A stretch of DNA of 64,000 bases from DASVTU01 sp036387415 (GTDB taxonomy: Bacteria; Acidobacteriota; Blastocatellia; Pyrinomonadales; Pyrinomonadaceae): the NCBI GenBank assembly GCA_036387415.1, contig DASVTU010000027.1, positions 13,679-77,678 on the forward strand, in the 5' to 3' direction. Below the pieces are notes generated by a model. It made no database searches, had not been told where the DNA came from, and saw only the letters and a list, made by a program, of their open reading frames with translations. Of the stretch, positions 51,649 through 59,928 are shown in pieces (positions within the stretch are counted from its first letter, which is position 1; every line of letters begins with the position of its first letter). Made by a program: the position numbers and the translations under genes.

Positions 51649-52210
51649 CGTTCTTGTCGAAGATGATGTGTACCTGAAGCGTGGCGGGCGGATTTGCCGC
51701 TCCATCGCGCGCGGAACGAGTTATGACCCGCAGGACATGTTCCAAGATGTCTGCGTGAGGATATTGTTGTACTTCTCCAAGTCTCGTCAAGATAACGACC
51801 CGGAGAAGACTATCTCCTTCGATGACGTAAACGCCTTCTTTAAGTTTTACGTCACGGTGGCGGGCAACCTGCTGACCGACTATTTTCGGAAACATGGCAA
51901 GCGCCAAAACCAGGAGGTTTCTCTGAGCGCGAACATTGCCGACGCGCTCACGGTCGCCGCCCCCGGCCTTAGCCCGTATGCGGAGTGTTTCTTCAAAGAG
52001 TTTGCGGAGTCGTTGAAGCGACTACCGGAACACAAGCGGCGTGCGGTCGAACTCCGGCAGGAAGGCTACAGTTACGAGGAAATCGCGGTGACGCTAAACC
52101 GCGAGAGAATCAAATGCACGAAGGTCGCGGTTCGTAATTGGGTGATGGAAGCTTTGGCTTACTTCACGGATAGCCCGGCTCCGCGAGTCAGGAAGGTTGC
52201 AGGGTTGTAG
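51572..52210 (+). CDS. Sigma-70 family RNA polymerase sigma factor (ECF-like)
   Basis: A 212-residue sigma factor. Region 2 lies in about 35-115 (GGRICRSIARGTSYDPQDMFQDVCVRILLYF...AFFKFYVTVAGNLLTDYFRKHGKR); region 4 in about 145-205 (LKRLPEHKRRAVELRQEGYSYEEIAVTL...VRNWVMEAL). AGGAGG precedes the ATG. A 97-residue protein with a zinc-finger-like HxxxCxxC follows 53 bases after, in the usual place of an anti-sigma factor. Its ribosome site may be controlled by RNA structure. Confidence 0.82.
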   Translation: MSFQQWEEVRFYWRLMEVLDGRKPPDVLVEDDVYLKRGGRICRSIARGTSYDPQDMFQDVCVRILLYFSKSRQDNDPEKTISFDDVNAFFKFYVTVAGNLLTDYFRKHGKRQNQEVSLSANIADALTVAAPGLSPYAECFFKEFAESLKRLPEHKRRAVELRQEGYSYEEIAVTLNRERIKCTKVAVRNWVMEALAYFTDSPAPRVRKVAGL

Positions 52211-52263
52211 GCGAGGCGTGCCCGACTCATCAGTTGGCGCGCCGTCAATGGTGAGATTGGGCT

Positions 52264-52557
52264 ATGAATACAAATTCAAATCGTATTGTCGAAACGCAGT
52301 CAGGGGAAGTATGCGCTAACCCGTCCGTGAGAGGGTTGCTTGCGTCCCATGTGGTCGAACTTCTCGAAGACTCGGCGGCGGCAGAGGTCGAAGACCATCT
52401 GGTCTACTGTCTTCATTGCAGAGATACGTACCTGATGATGCATACCGTCCTCGGCGGCGCGCAAGGGGCTGTCCCCGTGCGCGACGCCGGGGACATTTCT
52501 GCGTCAAACGGCGCGAAGGTAGTGAACTTAGACGACTTCAGGAGGCAATGGCGATGA
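52264..52557 (+). CDS. Zinc-finger anti-sigma-factor-like protein
   Basis: A 97-residue soluble protein. EVEDHLVYCLHCRDTY contains HxxxCxxC, the ZAS motif of zinc-binding anti-sigma factors. The position behind a sigma-factor gene supports this role. No membrane segment is present, so it is the cytoplasmic type. Its stop overlaps a following frame by four bases. Confidence 0.65.
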   Translation: MNTNSNRIVETQSGEVCANPSVRGLLASHVVELLEDSAAAEVEDHLVYCLHCRDTYLMMHTVLGGAQGAVPVRDAGDISASNGAKVVNLDDFRRQWR

Positions 52558-53147
52558 ACGCTGAGCCTCGAAGCCTTGCCGTGTGCGTGCGACGCGCAAC
52601 GTCCGCAACGCGCCTTCGGCGGGTGCGTTCGCGCGTCGAGAGCGCGGACGCCGCGACGCGACGGCGCGACGTATCAAGCACTACAGGACACGTCGGGCGG
52701 CGCGCACATGTAGTCGCAGGCGATTCGGTTACAGGCGAGGCGGTGCATATAAAGACGCCGGACGGGCGTGTCCACGCGAGCGTGTTAGCCATGTCTCTGG
52801 CGGCACACATCACGCGGCGCACGCCCTCCGGCGTCCTTGCGAGTGTTGTTGATGACGAGATGATGTGCTTGAGTTCGCTTGCACATCGTCCCGCTTTCAC
52901 GCCCGGCCTTTCGTCTCTCCTCCTTTCAGTTGATAAGCCGAGTCATAACCTGCGTCTCAAACGGCGGACGCGAGCGGCTGTGTCGAGACGTTCGCTCCGC
53001 ATCTTCAATGTCGGCGTCGAGAGTATGAGTCGCCGACTGGTTAAGTGTGCTAAGCCGCCTTCGGCACGGTGTTGCTCGCGACACGGGCAACCTTCGGCAC
53101 ACGGTCAAAGGGAACGCACGACAGGAAGCCAACGGATGTCTTCTTGA
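52554..53147 (+). CDS. Doubtful Arg-rich hypothetical protein
   Basis: A 197-residue frame beginning in a four-base overlap (ATGA) with the anti-sigma-like gene, which is the main argument for it. The N-terminal 60 residues are extremely Arg-rich and low in complexity. A segment around 65-125 looks ordinary (VVAGDSVTGEAVHIKTPDG). The last 30 codons overlap the oppositely oriented membrane-protein gene. It may be real only in part, or a decayed gene. Confidence 0.3.
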   Translation: MNAEPRSLAVCVRRATSATRLRRVRSRVESADAATRRRDVSSTTGHVGRRAHVVAGDSVTGEAVHIKTPDGRVHASVLAMSLAAHITRRTPSGVLASVVDDEMMCLSSLAHRPAFTPGLSSLLLSVDKPSHNLRLKRRTRAAVSRRSLRIFNVGVESMSRRLVKCAKPPSARCCSRHGQPSAHGQRERTTGSQRMSS

Positions 53148-53361
53148 ACATGACGAACCCAAGAACAACGCCCAACGCCTCGTTTGTCGCCATCAGATAC
53201 AGCGGCAGCAACTGGCCGCTAATGGCGCAGAACAGAAGTGTCGGCGCAAGGAGTGTGAGAGTCGCCCCGGCGAGAAACTTAGCCCACTCAGGCACAGTCT
53301 CCTTGCCCTGCGAGGAATACCCGCCGAGGAACTCTCTCCGTCGTATTGGAACTACTTTCAT
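53050..53361 (-). CDS. Small two-helix membrane protein
   Basis: A 103-residue protein. GGAGG lies six bases before the ATG. Two hydrophobic segments (about 28-50 and 55-75) form a hairpin, with charged ends. No family recognised. The ribosome site lies inside one arm of a long inverted repeat, so its translation may be controlled by RNA folding. Confidence 0.6.
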   Translation of the reverse strand: MKVVPIRRREFLGGYSSQGKETVPEWAKFLAGATLTLLAPTLLFCAISGQLLPLYLMATNEALGVVLGFVMFKKTSVGFLSCVPFDRVPKVARVASNTVPKAA

Positions 53362-53367
53362 TTTCGA

Positions 53368-53458
53368 CCTCCGTGTTTACGTTGGATTGAAGTCGGCGAA
53401 TGGCCTCACCGCTTCTACTTAGGTCAACGTTTGACCTGCCCTCGCGTAAACACGGAGG
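53368..53458 (-). promoter_or_regulatory. Long inverted repeat enclosing a palindrome, sequesters a ribosome site
   Basis: CCTCCGTGTTTACG (53368-53381) and CGTAAACACGGAGG (53445-53458) are perfect 14-base complements. In minus-strand RNA the arm near the gene contains the GGAGG of the membrane-protein gene. Inside the loop lies the palindrome AGGTCAACGTTTGACCT (53421-53437). This could be an operator, or a nested hairpin that blocks translation. Confidence 0.55.
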
Positions 53459-53886
53459 AGAAAATTAGAACTTCCCGCCTGTCTTCACACACATAAGACG
53501 TTAGCTCCTACGCATGCACCAACAATCCCTCACGCGCCCTACAAATTTTGTTGGACAACTGTGTGCACTCCAACGCGTAGTCGGGCAGCGGATAGGTTCA
53601 CGATTCGACTGTCGCGGTGTGCTATGTCGGAGCGCAGTTCGGTGTCGGCAACTTTGGTCGGTGACGCTAGAACATCTATCCGTGACGCGTGGAATCACTG
53701 TTTCAAGTGGTTCCACGCGTCATCTCGTTAGCCGCGCGTCTTGAGTGCACTTCCGTCGATAACGACGCACTTCGTTCCGCAAACTGAGCAGCATTCCCTC
53801 GCATGCCACTACGAAACTCTTGTCAATTCCGGTTACAATCCGTTTCCATATTGATTGAGAGCGCCTTGCGCTGGATGTGGAGGATT
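53459..53886. other. Intergenic with a strong hairpin
   Basis: About 430 bases without a supported gene. The notable element is the hairpin at 53683-53722. Confidence 0.4.
53683..53722. repeat. Palindromic hairpin with 18-base arms
   Basis: TGACGCGTGGAATCACTG and the complement of AAGTGGTTCCACGCGTCA match at 16 of 18 positions around a 4-base loop. There is no T run, so a protein site or structured RNA is as likely as a terminator. Confidence 0.55.
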
Positions 53887-55692
53887 ATGCTAACTGTAAA
53901 AGTCTCTTTCTTTTTGGGGATGTTGTTTGCATTAGTTTCGTCTCCATCAACTTCACTGATACCGACGACTCATGCACAGGTAAATTCAGCGCAACAACTT
54001 GCCGGACTCTGGGAGGCCAAACGTCGCTTCGGTTCGGATGTCGGCGGTTCGTTGATTGTCAGGCAATCGGGCGGCGAATGGCGCGCGGAAATCGTCGGAC
54101 GCGTCGCCGTGGTGAAAGTAGCGGGCGATGCGCTCACGTTCGAGTTACCTGATGGTAAAGGTTCTTTTAACGGAAAATTTGATTCGCGCCGTACCAAAAT
54201 AGTCGGCCACTGGATTCAACCCGCCACCATCAGCAACGGCACGCCTTACGCTTCGCCCGTCACGCTCACGAAAGACAAACAAAACATTTGGCGCGGCGAA
54301 GTTTCCCCACTTGACGATACACTGACTTTTTATCTGATGGTCAAACCGAGAGAGGATGGTTCGGTTGGCGCGTTTCTACGCAATCCCGAACGCAATCTCG
54401 GCAGGTTTATGCGAGTTGACCATCTCGAACGCGCGGGAGCGACGGTTAAACTTTTCGCGGCTAATTCGGGGAACGAAAAGGGACGCTTGTTGGCGGAAGG
54501 CAAGTATGATGATGAAAGCGAAGTGCTCACAATCTTCTTTCCGATGCGCGGCGGTAGTTTCGATTTCCAGCGTGTTAACGCAAACGCAGCGAGCGACTTT
54601 TATCCGCGCAGTCGTCCGACCGCAAATTACATTTACACGCCGCCGCCATCTTTAGACGACGGTTGGCAAACCGCTTCGCTTGAGGATGTCGGCATATCGC
54701 GCGCGGGGATAGAAAAGTTTATTCAGATGATTGTTGACACGCCGATTGAGTCCGTGAGTTCTCAAGAGGTTCACGGGGTCTTGATTGCGCGACATGGCAA
54801 GTTGGTTCTGGAAGAATATTTTCACGGCGAACACCGCGAGAAGCCGCACGACACGCGCTCGGCGGCAAAGAGTTTGACGGCAACTCTTGTGGGCGCGTCA
54901 ATCAAAGCGGGTGTCCCCGTCGATGTTTCGAGTCCGGTTTATCGCGTAATGAACGGCGGCGAGTTTCCACACGGCATCGAACCGCGTAAGAAAGCTCTGA
55001 CGTTGGAAAGTTTACTCACGATGTCTTCCGGGCTTGATTGCGACGACGCCGACCCGAAATCTCCCGGCGGCGAAGACACGATGCAGGAGCAAACCGAACA
55101 GCCTGATTATTATCAGTTTGCGCTGGCGTTGAAGATGATACGTGAGCCGGGCGAAAAGGCTGTCTATTGCAGCGTTCAATCTAATCTGGTCGGCGGCGTT
55201 CTCGCACGCGCCGCCAAACAATCGCTGCCGACGTTGTTTCAAAATCTCGTCGCCGAGCCGCTTCAAATCAGACGGTATTACATGAACCTCACGCCGACGG
55301 GCGACGCTTACATGGGCGGCGGCGTGCGATTTCTGCCGCGTGATTTTATGAAGTTGGCTCAACTTCATTTGAACGGCGGAACGTGGAACGGGCGCAAAGT
55401 TCTCACGCCGGAGTGGTCGCGTCGCGCCACGTCTCACCTCGTTAACATCGGCACAGGGAAATACGGCTATCAGTGGTGGATGAAAGATTACCCTTATCAG
55501 GGACGAACCGTGCGCGCCTTTTTCGCGGGCGGCAACGGCGGGCAGATTGTCATGGGCATTCCTGAACTGGATTTAGTCGTCGCGTTTTACGGCGGCAATT
55601 ACAGCGACCCCGCGCTTTTCGTTCCGCAGAACGTCTACGTGCCGCAATACATTCTTCCGGCGGTTAACGCTCACGCGCCGCCCAATAAATAG
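53887..55692 (+). CDS. Exported serine hydrolase, class C beta-lactamase-like fold
   Basis: A 601-residue exported protein. The ATG at 53887 follows TGGAGG and starts a signal peptide (LTVKVSFFLGMLFALVSS). The N-terminal 250 residues are beta-rich (LAGLWEAKRRFG...). From about 280 on it is a beta-lactamase/penicillin-binding-protein-like domain: SxxK with Ser325 and Lys328 (RSAAKSLT), YxN-like YCSVQSN near 437, and GGNGGQI near 555 in place of KTG. It is probably an esterase or D-aminopeptidase rather than a true beta-lactamase. Single gene. Confidence 0.85.
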   Translation: MLTVKVSFFLGMLFALVSSPSTSLIPTTHAQVNSAQQLAGLWEAKRRFGSDVGGSLIVRQSGGEWRAEIVGRVAVVKVAGDALTFELPDGKGSFNGKFDSRRTKIVGHWIQPATISNGTPYASPVTLTKDKQNIWRGEVSPLDDTLTFYLMVKPREDGSVGAFLRNPERNLGRFMRVDHLERAGATVKLFAANSGNEKGRLLAEGKYDDESEVLTIFFPMRGGSFDFQRVNANAASDFYPRSRPTANYIYTPPPSLDDGWQTASLEDVGISRAGIEKFIQMIVDTPIESVSSQEVHGVLIARHGKLVLEEYFHGEHREKPHDTRSAAKSLTATLVGASIKAGVPVDVSSPVYRVMNGGEFPHGIEPRKKALTLESLLTMSSGLDCDDADPKSPGGEDTMQEQTEQPDYYQFALALKMIREPGEKAVYCSVQSNLVGGVLARAAKQSLPTLFQNLVAEPLQIRRYYMNLTPTGDAYMGGGVRFLPRDFMKLAQLHLNGGTWNGRKVLTPEWSRRATSHLVNIGTGKYGYQWWMKDYPYQGRTVRAFFAGGNGGQIVMGIPELDLVVAFYGGNYSDPALFVPQNVYVPQYILPAVNAHAPPNK

Positions 55693-55995
55693 TTGTGCAA
55701 GATGTCTGTTATCCGCAACAGAGAAATGTACAATGACGTTCGACGAGCACAAGTTATCCTGTCTCTATCTACTCTGGCCTGATTATCTTTTGACAGAACC
55801 ACCGCGCGTCGAGATACCCGGAGCCTGACAAGTGGCCGCAGACGCTGAACGAAAAACTGCGCTGAAGCGTCGCGGCATAACAAACGCATACAACTGTCCA
55901 CATCGTTACGCTGCTTTACGAAGTGGAAGCCGTCGGCGCAGCGAAATATCCTGCGGAAGCGGAGAGTGGTGCGCTCGCGAAGGATGATGATTTCT
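55693..55995. other. Intergenic, nothing recognised
   Basis: About 300 bases between two exported-protein genes on the same strand. No hairpin or promoter good enough to name. Confidence 0.4.
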
Positions 55996-57750
55996 ATGAA
56001 AAGAAAAAATTGCCAGAGGCTCGCGTTTGCGTTGGTGCTCGTCATGGGAATCACGACGGCCAGCGCCTCAAGACCAGCGACGACAGTCCAGCAGACGGAT
56101 GTCGGGCTTCCGTCGTATCCTTTGAGGTTCGGCGTCTTTGTCGCGCGGTTCGATGCCGACGGCACTTTCACTCTGGAGGGCGACCACTGGCCTTCCCTGA
56201 AAGGCAATTGGAAAAGCAAGGGCGACGAGATTGAACTTTCCACGTCCGGCGGCCCCGCAGGTTGTGAAGTCTCCGGTCGGTATCGTTTGCGGATAGACGG
56301 CAGACGCGTCAGTTTCAATCTCATCTCAGACGATTGCACTCCGCGACGAATGATTCTCGACCGCAGCACGTGGTCGCCCGCAGGAGAGTTGAAAGCAAAG
56401 GCCGCGCGGCGCATCGTGAGGGTCGGCGGGGCGAAAGCGCCCGCACGCCCGGAGCCGAACACGCCTGATGGGAACTGGCCTTCGTTTCGCGGGCCGCAGG
56501 CTTCGGGTGTCGCCGCGCGGCAGAATCTCCCCGACCGTTGGGACGCCAAGACGGGCGAGAACATTCTCTGGCGCACGCCGCTTCCCGGTCTCGCGCATTC
56601 CAGTCCGGTCGTCTGGGGAAATCGCATCTTCGTCACCAGTGCAGTCAGCAGCGACCCGAAGGCGTCCTTCCGTCCCGGTCTATACGGCGACGGTGACGCC
56701 TCGCAAGACCACACGCACCACCGTTGGATAATCTATGCGCTCGACAAACGAACGGGCAAAATCCTCTGGGAGCGCACCGCACATCAGGGCGTACCCATCG
56801 ACAAACGTCACATCAAATCGACCTACGCCAACTCGACTCCCGCCACCGACGGTCGCATCGTCGTCACATGGTTCGGGTCGCAAGGCGTTCATGCCTACGA
56901 TGTCAACGGGCGCTTTCTCTGGAAGGTTGACCTCGGACGACTCGACTTAGGCGCTTATGACATTCCGACGTACGAATGGGGTTCCGCCAGTTCGCCTATC
57001 ATCTGGAACGGTCTCGTCATCCTCCAATGCGACACGCAGGAAGATTCGTTCATGTTGGCGTTGGACGCCAGTACGGGCAAGACTGTGTGGAAGACCGAGC
57101 GCGACGAACTTCCGTCTTGGGGCACGCCGACCGTCGCGGTCACGTCGGCGGGCGCGGAACTGGTCGCCAACGCGTCGAACTTCATCCGTGGCTACGACCC
57201 GCGCACAGGAAAAGAGTTGTGGCGACTCGGACGCAGTTCAAAAATTACTGCGCCGACGCCTGTCTTTGCCGACGACATGTTTGTCGTGGTGAGTGGTCGC
57301 GCGCCGGAACGTCCAATCTTTGTGGTGCGTGCGGGCGCGCGCGGCGACCTCACCTTGCCCGATGGCAAGACGAATAGCGAGGCCGTCGTGTGGAGTCGCA
57401 CGGGTCGCGGGTCGTACATGCCGACGCCGTTAATCTATGAAGGCATCCTCTACGTGCTCGCCAACAACGGCACGCTCGACGCCTACGACTTGCGGACGGG
57501 TGAGGAAATTTACCGACAGAGACTACCGTTGATTGGGAGCGGCTATAGCGCGTCGCCCGTTGCCGCCGACGGCAAAATCTATATCTCGAACGAGGACGGA
57601 GAAATACTTGTTATCGGGGCTGGCCGGACGTTCAAACACATCGCAACGAACTCGATGAGAGAGATGCTGATGGCGACGCCAGCACTGTCGGATGGAGTGA
57701 TGTACGTGCGTTCGTCAAAGAGCCTGTCGGCGATTGGGCGGAAGCGTTGA
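55996..57750 (+). CDS. Exported PQQ-like beta-propeller protein
   Basis: A 584-residue exported protein. The start may be the ATG at 55996 (MKRKNCQR) or one of two ATGs up to 12 bases earlier. The signal peptide ends near ASASR. Residues 25-130 form a small beta domain. From 160 on, propeller blades repeat: NILWRTPLPG, ALDKRTGKILWER, YDVNGRFLWKVD, ALDASTGKTVWKTE, YDPRTGKELWRLG, YDLRTGEEIYRQ. This is the PQQ-binding-like or BamB-like propeller type. No catalytic residues of PQQ dehydrogenases are apparent, so it may be a structural or binding protein. Confidence 0.85.
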   Translation: MKRKNCQRLAFALVLVMGITTASASRPATTVQQTDVGLPSYPLRFGVFVARFDADGTFTLEGDHWPSLKGNWKSKGDEIELSTSGGPAGCEVSGRYRLRIDGRRVSFNLISDDCTPRRMILDRSTWSPAGELKAKAARRIVRVGGAKAPARPEPNTPDGNWPSFRGPQASGVAARQNLPDRWDAKTGENILWRTPLPGLAHSSPVVWGNRIFVTSAVSSDPKASFRPGLYGDGDASQDHTHHRWIIYALDKRTGKILWERTAHQGVPIDKRHIKSTYANSTPATDGRIVVTWFGSQGVHAYDVNGRFLWKVDLGRLDLGAYDIPTYEWGSASSPIIWNGLVILQCDTQEDSFMLALDASTGKTVWKTERDELPSWGTPTVAVTSAGAELVANASNFIRGYDPRTGKELWRLGRSSKITAPTPVFADDMFVVVSGRAPERPIFVVRAGARGDLTLPDGKTNSEAVVWSRTGRGSYMPTPLIYEGILYVLANNGTLDAYDLRTGEEIYRQRLPLIGSGYSASPVAADGKIYISNEDGEILVIGAGRTFKHIATNSMREMLMATPALSDGVMYVRSSKSLSAIGRKR

Positions 57751-57756
57751 GTGAAA

Positions 57757-58464
57757 ATGAATGATAAGACGACGTTGATTTCTTTAATTACTTCAGCTCT
57801 CACCTGCGAGCTAAACTCCCACACTGCTATGTCCAGTCAACTCTCCACGCTCGCAGAGGTCGGCTTTGAGCGCCACGACTTAGGCGACGCCAACACTCTC
57901 TGGACTGGCAGCCTACCCGTCAACCTGCGACTCAATCCCGCGGCATTCGATGCTCTGTGGCGAATGCACCCGCCGGAGTATCATGAAATCATGATGCACG
58001 GTCGGGCGGTCAGGACTCCGCGCTGGCAACAGGCGTATGGGATGGATTATCACTACACAGGACGCGTCAACAGAGCACTTCCCGTCCCGCCGCTCTTAAC
58101 GCCTCTGCTCACGTGGACGCAAAGACACATCAATGAACGTCTCAACAGCATCTTGCTGAACTGGTACGACGGGACGTTGGGACACTACATCGGGCGGCAT
58201 CGTGACAGCACCAGAGGGATGAGAAAGGATGTTCCGATTGTGACCGTCTCTTACGGCGAGGCGCGTGTCTTCAGGTTGCGCCCGTATCGCGGCGAGGGGC
58301 GCAGAGACTTTCCCGCTCACGACGGGAGCGTCTTCGTCATGCCTTATGAAACGAACCTGGCGTGGACGCACGAAGTGCCCCATGCACGAAAATTTTCCGG
58401 CAGAAGAATCTCTGTGACTCTGCGCGGCTTCCTTCAAGAGGGTGAACGGGAGCCTGCGGGTTAA
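57757..58464 (+). CDS. AlkB-like 2-oxoglutarate/Fe(II) dioxygenase
   Basis: A 235-residue soluble protein (a start at 57829 would give 211 residues, nearer to the AlkB norm). The iron ligands are His148 and Asp150 in IGRHRDST, and His205 in WTHEVPHARK. The 2-oxoglutarate-binding arginine is in RRISVTLRGF. NWYDGTLGHYIGRHRD matches the AlkB fingerprint NxYxxGxxxxxxHxD. AlkB enzymes remove alkyl groups from DNA or RNA bases. It starts seven bases after the propeller gene, but no functional link is obvious. Confidence 0.85.
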   Translation: MNDKTTLISLITSALTCELNSHTAMSSQLSTLAEVGFERHDLGDANTLWTGSLPVNLRLNPAAFDALWRMHPPEYHEIMMHGRAVRTPRWQQAYGMDYHYTGRVNRALPVPPLLTPLLTWTQRHINERLNSILLNWYDGTLGHYIGRHRDSTRGMRKDVPIVTVSYGEARVFRLRPYRGEGRRDFPAHDGSVFVMPYETNLAWTHEVPHARKFSGRRISVTLRGFLQEGEREPAG

Positions 58465-58490
58465 AGACGACAGACAGGAGGCAAATACTT

Positions 58491-58607
58491 TTGAGCAGAC
58501 CTATCAGCATGCACGAAGCACGAACCGCGCTCAACCGAAACCCTGAACTCCGGCAGTGGGCTGAGCAGTGGCTAAAGAATAAAGAACGGGCTGTACGCCG
58601 TCGATGA
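58491..58607 (+). CDS. Micro-ORF A
   Basis: A 38-residue basic product from a TTG start, with AGGAGG eight bases upstream. It reads ISMHEARTALNRNPELRQWA..., likely helical, with an Arg-rich end. Its stop overlaps the start of micro-ORF B (ATGA), so the pair would be coupled. Function unknown. Confidence 0.4.
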   Translation: MSRPISMHEARTALNRNPELRQWAEQWLKNKERAVRRR

Positions 58608-58714
58608 GCGACGAAGAATTTGAGAAGCACTGGCTCTACGTCCGCCCTGAGAGGATGCACGACGGAGCCGTCGAGGCGGTGGCCGCTTACCGACAGCACG
58701 ACGAGAAGCATTAG
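58604..58714 (+). CDS. Micro-ORF B
   Basis: A 36-residue product starting in a four-base overlap with micro-ORF A: MSDEEFEKHWLYVRPERMHD... It is helical and charged. Translational coupling supports it, but it is too short for family assignment. Confidence 0.4.
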   Translation: MSDEEFEKHWLYVRPERMHDGAVEAVAAYRQHDEKH

Positions 58715-58831
58715 CCACGCCCCTCAGCCAAACGCGTGCAGCGACCTCCACATCACGTTACGAAGGATGCCGCCGCGTGCGGTTCAACGATGTGTTAGTT
58801 AGCTCTGTTTTTCCGAGACGAGTCCTGCGCC

Positions 58832-59206
58832 TCACTCCGCAATCAACGTGCCCTGTGATGCCACGACCTGCCAGTTATTACCTCGCTTGATGCACACGTC
58901 GGTAAACCGCAACCTCACAGAGAAACTATTCCCCTGATAACTGCCGGCGGCGGCTGTCCTGCCCGTCACGACCGCGACATCGCCGAAGCTACGCACTTTA
59001 ACTTCGTCGATTGTCCCCGCCTCGATTTTGCGATGCCCGGACTTGGCCTCCTCCATGACCTGCGCTTTGGTGAGAATTTGCCCGCCGGGGTCAATCACCG
59101 ACCAATCATCGGCCAAAATGGCGTCGATGGTTTGCCAGTCATTCTCCAACCACGCCTTCACCAGACGTTGCTCAAGTTTATTCAACTGAGTTGAGTATTT
59201 CGTCAT
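58832..59206 (-). CDS. NTF2-like (SnoaL/DUF4440) protein
   Basis: A 124-residue protein. The ATG at 59206 has GGAGGT nine bases upstream; the frame is open 40 codons further without homology. The fold pattern is that of DUF4440/SnoaL proteins: LVKAWLENDWQTIDAILADDWSVIDPGG, then GDVAVVTGRT, RFTDVCIKRGNNWQVVASQ. Such proteins are small cone-shaped folds that act as enzymes or binding proteins; the role here is unknown. Cytosolic. Confidence 0.8.
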   Translation of the reverse strand: MTKYSTQLNKLEQRLVKAWLENDWQTIDAILADDWSVIDPGGQILTKAQVMEEAKSGHRKIEAGTIDEVKVRSFGDVAVVTGRTAAAGSYQGNSFSVRLRFTDVCIKRGNNWQVVASQGTLIAE

Positions 59207-59928
59207 AGTTCGTTGACCTCCGTTTCGGTAGCAGTAAGAACTTCCGAGACGCGCGTGAGTGTGCACGCGTCGAAGCCTCCGCAAATTTTCCGCGTCGCTG
59301 CTTTTTCTCAACCGTTTTTTGAGCAAAAATGCCGCGACTTATGAGGCAAGCGGTCGGGCAAAAAATTAAATTGACACCTCTGCGAAAGAGTGTATCATCC
59401 ACGTGTCCCTCAACAGTATCGACGTGGCTCACCCCCTTGCCATCTGACTTTCTGCACCAAAAATATTTTGATGCAAATTGCTTCGCCGTTCTGTTTCAGC
59501 ACCTCAAATCCCAGGGTCGAATACTAATTCGGTTTGATGCTAGAGAAGACGCCCCAGCGCCTCACAGACAAATCATAGTTGCTATGTCTGACTAGCGGTT
59601 GCCTTCTGTAGTCGCAGACGGACGTTTGTGCTTCAAGAATCCTTGCTGATACGACGCTCGGAATGAGCGTTTCGGCTTGACGGGATTCGTGCGTCTTGAC
59701 GGTGCGACAAAGGCTCTTTGAAATCTCTTTTCGCTTTCTTACGCTCGACGATTTTGTATCTTCGCAGGTCTCAACGAAGCAGTCGTTTGCAGGCTGCTCG
59801 TCGCAAGTCTCAGTGATGTCAACGGAACCCAAACGCTTGCTGCCCACGCCCGTTTTTGTACGTGATAGGGTTCTACTCCTGCAACAGAGTTTTCTCACAA
59901 CCTGTTCTTACAGTTCGGAAGGAGACAC
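59207..59928. other. Long intergenic stretch with a promoter-like site
   Basis: 722 bases between divergent genes. A sigma-70-like promoter is seen at 59371-59398. No frame with a ribosome site and domain is present; a 124-codon minus-strand frame looks spurious. A small RNA is possible but not shown. Confidence 0.5.
59371..59398 (+). promoter_or_regulatory. Sigma-70-like promoter in the long gap
   Basis: TTGACA (59371-59376), a 16-base spacer and TATCAT (59393-59398). The next gene on this strand begins 530 bases later, so it would make either a long leader or a small RNA. Confidence 0.35.

Noticed and set aside
52538..52900. 120-codon antisense frame
   Set aside because: Opposes the coupled plus-strand frame and shows only low-complexity Arg/Thr/Ala sequence.
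53887..55692. Reading the serine hydrolase as an antibiotic-resistance beta-lactamase
   Set aside because: The KTG box is replaced by GGNGG and a large extra N-terminal domain is present; it fits the broad esterase/peptidase branch better.
59524..59898. 124-codon minus-strand frame
   Set aside because: No domain or ribosome site; composition unlike the neighbours.
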